DNA of 64,000 nt from Mesobacillus maritimus (lineage in GTDB: Bacteria > Bacillota > Bacilli > Bacillales > Cytobacillaceae), in contig NZ_JACWFH010000005.1 in the NCBI RefSeq assembly GCF_019749255.1, positions 62,001 to 126,000 of the forward strand, read 5' to 3'. The notes under the pieces were generated by a model. That model ran no database searches and was not told the DNA's origin. It saw nothing but the letters and a program-made list of their open reading frames with translations. Position numbers and translations under genes: made by a program. Shown here piece by piece: positions 26,317-34,072 of this stretch. Positions within the stretch are counted from its first letter, which is position 1; each line of letters starts with the position of its first letter.

Positions 26317-26766
26317 CTCATTTCTATTAGGAATTTAGCCATAGAATCGATTATACCTAATCTGCACTCCAAAATCTCAAGAGTATTCCCAAATGGTTCC
26401 TTCAGGGAAAATTCGGGTTACCCCGGGCAATTCTTCCAATAAAAAGGTCCTTAGAGACCAACTTGAACTTGAACGTTTCTAGACTAAGCTCCCTCCTCTG
26501 TTTCAAGGTATCAGGCTTTTCAATTTCAACGAACCCCAAACAAAGACAGAAAAACATCTAGCAGCCCCCACTTATCTTTTGGAGCTACCAAATGAACATG
26601 GGAGATGCTTAAAAACAATTGACACATCTTCCCCACAAAATCCTCATTCACTTCTATTCTATGTCACCATGCAAATTTAATAAATCAAATACTCTTACTA
26701 TTATATTCTTCCCTACTATCTTCAATACCTTTTTAGCTATTTGACTGTCTATAAGTTTTGAAAAAA
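26317..26766. other. intergenic stretch with one doubtful small frame
   Basis: About 450 bp with no gene I can support firmly. One minus-strand frame of 51 residues (26557 to 26402) begins at ATG seven bases after GTGGGGG and has a charged middle (IEKPDTLKQRRELS). It has no terminator and could be chance or the relic of a decayed gene. Confidence 0.3.
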
Positions 26767-26771
26767 GATCC

Positions 26772-26810
26772 AAAATAAAAAATACCGCAACCTTTTTGAC
26801 GGATGCGGAT
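26772..26810 (-). terminator. terminator of the 55-residue gene
   Basis: CCGCA...TGCGG hairpin followed by TATTTTTTATTTT on the minus strand. Confidence 0.75.
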
Positions 26811-26814
26811 AAGA

Positions 26815-26982
26815 TTAGATAAAATGATTATTCTCTTCATTATCAGGATCGATAGCTTCAGCTAAAAGATGAATATCCTTGATGATCTGTACACGGATTC
26901 TGTCATCCTTACATTTTTTATATTCATCAAACAAACGACCCAGTTCCTCGATGAAAATAGTTACTTCCTCAGCTTCGGTCAT
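26815..26982 (-). CDS. 55-residue acidic helical protein, unknown
   Basis: The frame starts MTEAEEVTIFIEELGRLFDE and ends EENNHFI. It is acidic and helical. AAAGGGG lies 10 nt before the ATG, and a terminator starts a few bases after the stop. Both features argue that it is translated. I do not recognise it. Confidence 0.65.
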   Translation of the reverse strand: MTEAEEVTIFIEELGRLFDEYKKCKDDRIRVQIIKDIHLLAEAIDPDNEENNHFI

Positions 26983-27146
26983 AATATGATTACCCCTTTA
27001 TCATTAATCCAGTTCCTTATTATTTACGTGCTTTTCCATCAAGGCTAAATAAGTGGACACTACGTTCTACCCGATAAATAGAAGACCTAAACATTTTGTC
27101 CGATATTCACTAGGGATGTTCCTCCTTAAGTCTCAAGTCTCTTTCA

Positions 27147-27182
27147 ATTTAATTAAAATAACCGTCCAATTCAATTGGACGG
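27147..27182 (-). terminator. terminator of the 42-residue gene
   Basis: CCGTCCAATT and AATTGGACGG form a perfect 10-bp stem; TTATTTTAATT follows on the minus strand. Confidence 0.75.
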
Positions 27183-27195
27183 AAATAGTTATTGT

Positions 27196-27324
27196 TTACC
27201 AATGACGTGTACGATCAAGTAGTTGGTCAATTTCAATTGGGCTCATTGTTAAGCAAGATGCTTCTTCGGCAATCTCAGCCGTTTCATCAAGTAATTTGTC
27301 TATGTCGGTGTAAAGTATTACCAT
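27196..27324 (-). CDS. 42-residue protein, unknown
   Basis: A short frame beginning MVILYTDIDKLLDETAEIAE and ending SPIEIDQLLDRTRHW. A strong GGAGG lies 6 nt before the ATG and a perfect terminator follows. The two halves each carry a D-LLDxT-like pattern (IDKLLDET and IDQLLDRT), suggesting an internal repeat. I do not recognise it. Confidence 0.65.
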   Translation of the reverse strand: MVILYTDIDKLLDETAEIAEEASCLTMSPIEIDQLLDRTRHW

Positions 27325-27619
27325 GCCGAACCTCCAGAATGGTTTATTTACTATACAATCCGAAAGACAATAACATTTTGTGGGGGTACTTATATATTTT
27401 TTCATAGGTTGATTGGGATTTATGAATGCACAGTCTTGGTTGGGTTTTTATTATCACTTTCTGTAAACTTGAGTGTTGATTTCTGCTGCAAACAGTGGTG
27501 TTATACGTTAACAAAGCTCTTTTATGAGTTTACTAAAATAAACCTGTATCAAAAGTCATATTTGTATTAAAATGAATATCAATATTCGGAAAATTACCAT
27601 TGCTACAGGAGGACTAGGA

Positions 27620-28402
27620 ATGATTAGAAAGCTTTTGGCAAAGGACCATCAACAGGTTATGCAATTCCTTGCAGATGAACCTTCAATTAACTTATTTATT
27701 ATTGGAGACATCGAGGCATTCGGCTATGATTCTACTTTTCAAGCACTATGGGGGGAGTTTTCCGATAGCGGGGATTTAGTTGCTGTCCTATTAAAGTATC
27801 ATAATTCATTTATTCCATACGCAAAGGATGCCTTTGACATTCATGGGTTTACAGAGATTATTAAGTCCTTTACAACGGAGCCTTTACTATCTGGTAAAGC
27901 TGATATCGTTGAACAATTTGAAAGGATTCAAGGCCTTAAACTTGGTAGAAAACAAGAAACCTACTTTGCAGAGTGCCGGACAGATGCACACTTAGGAAGA
28001 TCGGAATTACCTATTAAAAAAGCAACGCTAATGGATGTGGACCGTATTATTGAATTACGCTCAACAATTGATGAATTCGTTGTAACCGATACGTCTCGTG
28101 ACATGCTCATTCAGTCAATGGAAACCAAGACGGGACGAACCTACTTCTTAGAAGAGAATGGCATCTTAACTGCATGTGCCTCAACAACAGCAGAGAACTC
28201 GGTTTCTGCAATGATTGTGGGCGTTTGTACCAATAAAAATCATCGACAAAAAGGTTTAGCTACTACTGTTTTACAGAAGCTTACCCAAGATGTGCTTACT
28301 GAAAATAAAATCCTTTGCCTGTTTTACGATAATCCGGCTGCTGGACGAATTTATAAAAGATTAGGCTTTCAAGACATCGGCAAATGGACCATGTACCGGT
28401 AA
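27620..28402 (+). CDS. two-part GNAT acetyltransferase
   Basis: A 260-residue protein whose C-terminal half is a GNAT domain (GVCTNKNHRQKGLATTVLQKL, then CLFYDNPAAGRIYKRLGFQDIG). The N-terminal half (HQQVMQFLADEPSINLFIIGDIEAFG) matches the leader domain found in many FR47/GCN5-like Bacillus proteins. The substrate is unknown. I place the start at 27620, directly after ACAGGAGGACTAGGA; the frame extends 16 codons further up. Confidence 0.82.
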   Translation: MIRKLLAKDHQQVMQFLADEPSINLFIIGDIEAFGYDSTFQALWGEFSDSGDLVAVLLKYHNSFIPYAKDAFDIHGFTEIIKSFTTEPLLSGKADIVEQFERIQGLKLGRKQETYFAECRTDAHLGRSELPIKKATLMDVDRIIELRSTIDEFVVTDTSRDMLIQSMETKTGRTYFLEENGILTACASTTAENSVSAMIVGVCTNKNHRQKGLATTVLQKLTQDVLTENKILCLFYDNPAAGRIYKRLGFQDIGKWTMYR

Positions 28403-28411
28403 ACCAAACTT

Positions 28412-28472
28412 ATTAAAAGGACTCACCTGCTGGGTAGCCATTAGTGCTATCCTGCAGACGAGTCCATTTTTA
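28412..28472. terminator. bidirectional terminator between convergent genes
   Basis: GGACTC (28419-28424) pairs with GAGTCC (28460-28465) around further inner pairing. T-rich stretches follow on both strands. It serves the GNAT and the threonine aldolase genes. Confidence 0.75.
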
Positions 28473-29504
28473 TTATTTACATTTTAGGGCGGCTCTAGAA
28501 ATCGCTGCAACTGCATCCTCAATTTGTGTGGAACTAACATCAAAATTGGTCACAAACCGAACAGACGTCGTCCCAAACCCTCCCGCTAACACGCCTTCTG
28601 AATGCAGATGAGTAACAAATTCCTCTGAGCTAACTCCAAGTTCCTTCACATCTACAACAATAATATTTGTTTCTACAAGGTTTATTACATGAAGGCCATT
28701 AATATTTTCAATACCCTCTGCTAATTTCAAAGCATTCGCATGGTCGTCACCCAAGCGATCTGTCATTTTCGTGAGGGCAATTAATCCTGGTGCTGCAATA
28801 ATCCCTGCTTGTCGCATTCCACCACCAAGCATTTTCCTCCATCTTCTTGCTATGTGAATAAATTCTTTACTTCCTGCAATAATCGATCCAACTGGTGCCC
28901 CGAGACCTTTTGATAAGCAAAACTGAACAGTATCAGCATATTGTGCAAAGTCTTTTACGTCTACACCTGCACTCTCTGCAGCATTAAACAATCTTGCTCC
29001 ATCGATATGTACTGGAACTTGATGAGATTTGGCCATTTCATAGATTTCTCTCATATTCTCAACCGGAACAACTGCTCCGCCTGCACGATTATGGGTATTT
29101 TCAATAGAAATCATTCCTGTAACAGGATAATGAATATCCACACCTCTAACCGCATTTTTTACATCCTCAGGATTCATAGCCCCGCGAACTCCAGCGATTG
29201 TCCTAGTTTGGACTCCTCCTAACGCAGCTACAGCTCCCGCTTCATAATAAAAAATATGAGATTCAGCTTCTAAAATAATTTCTTGACCAGGTCGGCAGTG
29301 CGTCAGTACCGCAATCTGGTTCCCCTGTGTACCACTTGTTACCAACAATGCAGCTTCTTTGCCAAGAATATCGGCAGCTGTTTCTTCTAAAAGAGTGACA
29401 GTAGGATCTTCCCCATAAACATCATCCCCAACCTCTGCATCATACATTGCTTTTCTCATTTCTTGAGTTGGTTTTGTAACTGTATCACTTCGTAAGTCAA
29501 TCAT
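28473..29504 (-). CDS. ltaE: low-specificity L-threonine aldolase
   Basis: A 343-residue PLP enzyme of the beta-eliminating lyase family. MIDLRSDTVTKPTQEMRKAM is the family's signature start. HIDGARLFNAA holds the PLP-binding Asp, and CLSKGLGAPVGS the Schiff-base Lys. It cleaves threonine or allo-threonine to glycine and acetaldehyde. GGGGAGCGAAGA precedes the ATG at 29504; upstream codons overlap this site and are not used. The gene is single. Confidence 0.9.
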   Translation of the reverse strand: MIDLRSDTVTKPTQEMRKAMYDAEVGDDVYGEDPTVTLLEETAADILGKEAALLVTSGTQGNQIAVLTHCRPGQEIILEAESHIFYYEAGAVAALGGVQTRTIAGVRGAMNPEDVKNAVRGVDIHYPVTGMISIENTHNRAGGAVVPVENMREIYEMAKSHQVPVHIDGARLFNAAESAGVDVKDFAQYADTVQFCLSKGLGAPVGSIIAGSKEFIHIARRWRKMLGGGMRQAGIIAAPGLIALTKMTDRLGDDHANALKLAEGIENINGLHVINLVETNIIVVDVKELGVSSEEFVTHLHSEGVLAGGFGTTSVRFVTNFDVSSTQIEDAVAAISRAALKCK

Positions 29505-29826
29505 TCTTCGCTCCCCTTTCACCATTGCTTGAAATCTATGCAGTTGCTAATAGTTTCTATTTTAACAGAATTCTGTTTAAAGATTAGGGGAAATTTGACC
29601 TTTCCCTTATAGAGAATCCTGTTTCTACCCGGAACGACTAGTCACACTCATTGATTGATTTCATTCCTTTGTAGGAAGATTGTAACATTCCAACCAAACG
29701 TTTCGCTTTTTTACTTTTATAATAACATTATATTAAAAAAGATATCGGTGATTATACTACCTAGAACGAGGCTGAGAGAGAGGAGTAAATGCCTCCTATT
29801 AAACTATGAAAAGATGGTGATTAAGA
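29505..29826. other. intergenic region between divergent genes
   Basis: Holds the upstream regions of threonine aldolase (minus) and the radical SAM gene (plus). A TATAAT (about 29720) lies about 100 bp before the latter, without a good -35. A GAGGCTGAGAG stretch superficially recalls a TPP riboswitch but lacks its other conserved parts. Nothing else recognised. Confidence 0.4.
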
Positions 29827-30984
29827 ATGCAAGGACATCAAAATGGGCATGGAGTAGCTGGAAAAGGGATGCATCCACGTGTAATTGACTATAATGTCAA
29901 TCCTTTTATTGTGATTTGGGAAGTAACCAGAGCATGCCAACTAAAATGTGTACATTGTCGAGCAGATGCTCAAACAAACCCAGACCCTCGCGAATTAAAC
30001 CATCTAGAAGGGCTCGACTTGATTGACCAGATTTATGATATGGGGAATCCGATGCTAGTAATTACAGGTGGAGGTGGAGATTGCATGCTGAGAGAAGACC
30101 TTTTTGAACTCGCTGATTATGCAGTAAAAAAAGGAATGCGTGTCTCGATGACACCGAGTGCGACACCGAGTGTGACAAAAGAGAAAATGGTTAGAGCAAA
30201 GAAAGTAGGACTATCACGTTGGGGCTTCTCGATTGATGGACCAACCCGTGCGATTCATGACCATTTTCGGGGCACTCCTGGAGCTTTTGATTTAACCTTA
30301 GAAAAAATAAAATACTTAAATGAATTAAACATGCCCTTGCAAATCAATACAGTTATTTCTCGCTATAACTATGATCATTTAGAAGAAATGGTCAAGCTCG
30401 TAACCGATATGAAAGCCGTCATGTGGTATTTTTTCCTGCTCGTTCCGACTGGACGGGGTCAATTAGATGCCTGTCTAACTCCTGCTGAACACGAAAAAGT
30501 ATTTCGCTGGTTGTACGAATTGAGCAAAACAGCTCCCTTCGATATTAAGACAACAGCTGCACAGCATTATCGTCGAGTGGTCTTCCAACAAAAAGCTCGT
30601 GAAAACATTGTGGATAAGCACGAGATTCGTTACGAGGACACTTTAACAAAAGATATGGCTTCTTCCACTGATGGATTAAAACGTGCACCAAAAGGCGTGA
30701 ATGATGGCAACGGATTTGCCTTTGTTTCACATACTGGAGATGTCATGCCAAGCGGTCTTTTACCTATTGTAGGTGGGAATATACGGGAACAACCACTCGC
30801 AGAGATTTATCGTAAAGCAAAGGTCTTTAAAGATCTTCGTCAGCCTGATAATTATAAAGGCAAATGTGGTGTGTGTGAATTCAGAAAAGTATGTGGTGGC
30901 TCTCGTTCAAGAACCTATGCAGTTACTGGTGATTATATGGAAAGTGAACCATTCTGTGTGTATATCCCAGAGGTAATGCGGTAA
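29827..30984 (+). CDS. radical SAM/SPASM protein (TIGR04053-like)
   Basis: A 385-residue radical SAM protein. The 4Fe-4S/SAM motif is CQLKCVHC (about residues 37-44). The C-terminal SPASM part has CGVCEFRKVCGGSR and a final Cys in EPFCVYIP, ligating auxiliary clusters. The family is related to haem-modifying AhbC/AhbD/NirJ proteins, but its own substrate is unknown. The glycine-rich strand reads TGGGGDCMLRED, with an extra segment compared with the common TGGEPL form. GGTGAT lies 6 nt before the ATG. Single gene. Confidence 0.85.
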   Translation: MQGHQNGHGVAGKGMHPRVIDYNVNPFIVIWEVTRACQLKCVHCRADAQTNPDPRELNHLEGLDLIDQIYDMGNPMLVITGGGGDCMLREDLFELADYAVKKGMRVSMTPSATPSVTKEKMVRAKKVGLSRWGFSIDGPTRAIHDHFRGTPGAFDLTLEKIKYLNELNMPLQINTVISRYNYDHLEEMVKLVTDMKAVMWYFFLLVPTGRGQLDACLTPAEHEKVFRWLYELSKTAPFDIKTTAAQHYRRVVFQQKARENIVDKHEIRYEDTLTKDMASSTDGLKRAPKGVNDGNGFAFVSHTGDVMPSGLLPIVGGNIREQPLAEIYRKAKVFKDLRQPDNYKGKCGVCEFRKVCGGSRSRTYAVTGDYMESEPFCVYIPEVMR

Positions 30985-31089
30985 AAAGAATAGTGTTTTA
31001 TCCTAACGCTAACTTTAAAGAGGCTCTTCCTACTTTGTTTCATACACTATAAAGGTTTTTTTGATGAAATCTCGACTCTTTACCCAGAT

Positions 31090-31122
31090 TATAAAACAGC
31101 GGACTGATTTTTCAGTCCGCTA
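31090..31122 (-). terminator. selB terminator
   Basis: AGCGGACTGA pairs with TCAGTCCGCT; GTTTTATAAT follows on the minus strand. Confidence 0.8.
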
Positions 31123-31126
31123 ATCG

Positions 31127-33010
31127 TTATTTTCTCCATACGCGTTTATTTTCTACACGTCTTGTATAGCCTATTGAATCAAGCCGCTCGAGGAACGGAA
31201 TCATATACTTTCTTGACAAATCGACTGCCTCTTTCGCCTCTCCTACTTCAAATTCAGAACCTGTGTGGTTTCTAAGCTTCGTTACAGCTTCTTCGAATAA
31301 CTCCATATCCCAGTAATATTGGTCATCTAATGGAACAATTGTCTTTTGTTCTTCAAGAAACCTTTTTAATTCTCCAGAAAGGTTATCAGGGATTCCTGCA
31401 TCCTTAAAGTAATCCTTTAGGTAACGAACCTTTAATCCATCTTTTCGTAATTCTTTTAATAGATTTTCTGTCCGTTTTTCCCAATTTTTTGGAACATGCG
31501 GTTCGAAGGAAGCTGTTTTAACATATTGATCCTTCCGGGTGAAGATTCCCTTTTTAAGCCCATTTTCAACCACGAAATCCAGGAGGTTCTTAGGAAACAT
31601 TTTTTGCATACTTTGAAGAAGCTCGGCCTTATTAAGTCCCTGGCGCATTGGATTTTCACGATGGTAATCTTCTAGCTTGTCCGTGATATCATCTTCAATC
31701 GCCTCAATCAGCTTCGTTAGCGTATACTCCTTCCCATTATATAAAACAAACTCTTCACTCTGAAGAGTATCTTTTAATGTTCCCTCATCTAGAGCGGTGC
31801 GTTTATTTAATTCAATGAGTGGTAAGCTTTTTGCTTCGTATAATGCCGCTGAAACACGTTCGATTGGAGAACCAACTTTTTTCTTTTCAAGTTCTGCAAT
31901 TGTTTTCTCACCAAAACGATATTTATTGCCACGAGGGTCGATTACCCAACCACCACCTATTGTTTCCTGGGGACTTGGTCTGCGGATAATAAACCGATCG
32001 CCTCGTTTTGTGACAATCTCTTCCTCTAATCGGAGCTGACAAAGAATCTCTTCATTTTCTTCTTTTAATTCATTTCTGTCAAAAAAGACAATTCTCCCCA
32101 TTACTTCTGCTGTTCCGATATGACATTTGATTGGCGTTCGTTGCTTAACCAAATACTCAAGGTCTTCAACTACCTTGATGGCAACATCAAGAGTTCTCGT
32201 CACAATAAATTGCTCAGAAGAAACAAGTACTTCCCCGCGTTCAATGTCTTCCTTTGAAACACCAGACAGATTAATCGCTACACGCTGACCTGCAAACGCT
32301 GAGGAAGCTGGCTTATGGTGCACCTGTAACTGACGCGCTCTGACTTCAAGTCCTTTCGGCATTACTTTTAAAAGCTGCCCTTCTTCAACACTTCCCTCAT
32401 ATACTGTTCCTCTAACCACAGTTCCTTGCCCTTTCACTGTGAACACTTGGTCGATTGGCAAGCGAAAAGCTCCGCGAGAATCACGAACCTCTTGTTGTTT
32501 CAAAGTCTCGATAATTTTTGACTTTAACTCTTCAATCCCTTTTTTAGACAGTGAGTCCACCAACATAAAAGGCGCGTCCTCAAAAACAGTTCCTTCTAAC
32601 TCACCTAAAATATCATCTTTGACAAGATCAATGAATTCTTCCTCGACACGATCCACCTTCGTGACCGCGATGATTCCTGCTTTAATGCCCAGGAACCCCA
32701 AAATATCAAGATGTTCTTTCGTTTGCGGCATAACACCTTCGTCGGCAGCCACGACTAGTACGACTAGGTCAATTCCTGCTACTCCAGCAATCATTTGACG
32801 GATGAATCGCTCGTGTCCTGGCACATCAACAACCGAAATTTGCAATTCATCATCTTCGTATAAGGGAGCGAACCCTAGCTCAATTGATATTTGCCGTTCT
32901 TTTTCTTCTTTTAATCGATCTGTATCGACGTTTGTCAACGCTTTCGTTAATGTCGTTTTTCCATGGTCGATATGGCCAGCCATACCGATTGTAAAATATC
33001 GTTTACTCAA
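31127..33010 (-). CDS. selB: selenocysteine-specific elongation factor SelB
   Basis: A 627-residue translational GTPase. G1 is GHIDHGKTT (about residues 12-20), G3 DVPGHE, and G4 TKVD. Three EF-Tu-like domains are followed by the C-terminal winged-helix repeats that bind the SECIS hairpin, as the length shows. SelB delivers Sec-tRNA to UGA codons. No selA, selD or tRNA-Sec is visible here, so they must lie elsewhere. I choose TTG at 33010 because AAGG lies 8 nt upstream and it yields MSKRYFTIGMAGHIDHGK; a GTG three codons earlier is the alternative. The upstream pantothenate kinase gene is 75 bp away. Confidence 0.92.
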   Translation of the reverse strand: MSKRYFTIGMAGHIDHGKTTLTKALTNVDTDRLKEEKERQISIELGFAPLYEDDELQISVVDVPGHERFIRQMIAGVAGIDLVVLVVAADEGVMPQTKEHLDILGFLGIKAGIIAVTKVDRVEEEFIDLVKDDILGELEGTVFEDAPFMLVDSLSKKGIEELKSKIIETLKQQEVRDSRGAFRLPIDQVFTVKGQGTVVRGTVYEGSVEEGQLLKVMPKGLEVRARQLQVHHKPASSAFAGQRVAINLSGVSKEDIERGEVLVSSEQFIVTRTLDVAIKVVEDLEYLVKQRTPIKCHIGTAEVMGRIVFFDRNELKEENEEILCQLRLEEEIVTKRGDRFIIRRPSPQETIGGGWVIDPRGNKYRFGEKTIAELEKKKVGSPIERVSAALYEAKSLPLIELNKRTALDEGTLKDTLQSEEFVLYNGKEYTLTKLIEAIEDDITDKLEDYHRENPMRQGLNKAELLQSMQKMFPKNLLDFVVENGLKKGIFTRKDQYVKTASFEPHVPKNWEKRTENLLKELRKDGLKVRYLKDYFKDAGIPDNLSGELKRFLEEQKTIVPLDDQYYWDMELFEEAVTKLRNHTGSEFEVGEAKEAVDLSRKYMIPFLERLDSIGYTRRVENKRVWRK

Positions 33011-33085
33011 TACTGACACCTTCTTTTATCTCATCTACCATTAATACTCTACCTTGTCTGACACTTTTGTTCAAGAAACGATTCT

Positions 33086-33892
33086 TTAAACGATTAGTGA
33101 CCCAAGAGCTCCACAATATTCTCCGTCTGGTAAGAAATGCGGAGTAAGTCCAACCAAGGTTGAAAAACGCTCTAATCCAACCTGCAATGCAGGGTTCTCA
33201 ATAAGCGTACTCCCGATATAAACGATTACCTTGGTTTGGTAATAAGTTGCGGTTTGATTACTAAGGAGTACAATGGTTTCCGCAATCATATTCACAAGAG
33301 CCGCCATCATGTCTGATTCTGAATGAACGCCAAGTTTTTCTACTTTGGCAAAATTACTAGCTGTTAATGTCCCCTCAATAGGTGGCTCTCCAGGATGATA
33401 AATGTCCTTCACCAACAAGTCAATAGAAGCTCTATCGCCTTCCATTGCCTGTTCGGCCAGTTGGGAATATTCAACCTTAGAAGAAAGAAGCTTCCCAAGA
33501 CCCATAAATGTTCCACCACCAATGCCACTCCCGAGTATTCTTTCTGTTTTCTCTTCTTCAATCAGATACCATGATGTTCCTGTGCCGATGTTAACAAGCA
33601 TGAATTTTGAGGCGATTTGAAGTCTAGACTGTTTTATTAGATAATTCGCCCCCACACAGGTGGCCTTAAATTCTGTTACCACCCTAGCCTGTGGAAAGTA
33701 TCTTTTCTTTAAATATTCAGCCTTCCCTCCAGTTAGATTTACCTCTGCTTGCTGAGCTAGAATAGATAACCACCCCATTGCCTCGTCTAGCTTTTCGATT
33801 GGATACTTTTTATATGTAATCTTTCCTTTTTCTTCTATTACGATTTTCAATAATGTTCCACCTGCATCAATCCCGATCTTCTTTTTCAGCAT
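33086..33892 (-). CDS. coaW: type II pantothenate kinase
   Basis: A 268-residue CoaW-type kinase of the actin-like ATPase fold. IGIDAGGTLLKIVIEE is the phosphate-1 motif, GTGTSWYLI and GSGIGGGTFMGLGKLL the second phosphate region. It makes 4'-phosphopantothenate, the first step of coenzyme A synthesis. Type II kinases occur in staphylococci and some bacilli. AAGGAGGGTGTTGG precedes the ATG. Confidence 0.9.
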   Translation of the reverse strand: MLKKKIGIDAGGTLLKIVIEEKGKITYKKYPIEKLDEAMGWLSILAQQAEVNLTGGKAEYLKKRYFPQARVVTEFKATCVGANYLIKQSRLQIASKFMLVNIGTGTSWYLIEEEKTERILGSGIGGGTFMGLGKLLSSKVEYSQLAEQAMEGDRASIDLLVKDIYHPGEPPIEGTLTASNFAKVEKLGVHSESDMMAALVNMIAETIVLLSNQTATYYQTKVIVYIGSTLIENPALQVGLERFSTLVGLTPHFLPDGEYCGALGSLIV

Positions 33893-33989
33893 CCAACACC
33901 CTCCTTAGGGTAGTGATAAGCGTAGCTCCTTGTTAATAATCTATCATAAAAACTCTTATTCGAACGAATTAGAAGTATGCTGGCTTTTT

Positions 33990-34036
33990 CAAGTAAAAAA
34001 AGAGGGGCACACTAAAGTAAAGTGTACCCCTCTTGG
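33990..34036 (-). terminator. sbcDC terminator
   Basis: AAGAGGGG...CCCCTCTT with an inner ACACT/AGTGT stem; a T7 run follows on the minus strand. Confidence 0.88.
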
Positions 34037-34072
34037 AATCTGAAAGTTGTTGTATGTTTAGACGTCAAGTCA

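Noticed and set aside
29765-29800. CTGAGAG stretch before the radical SAM gene, as in a TPP riboswitch
   Set aside because: The other conserved parts of the thi-box and its pairing arms are missing.
31127-33892. tRNA-Sec gene near selB
   Set aside because: The gaps around selB and coaW are short and show no cloverleaf or long extra arm.
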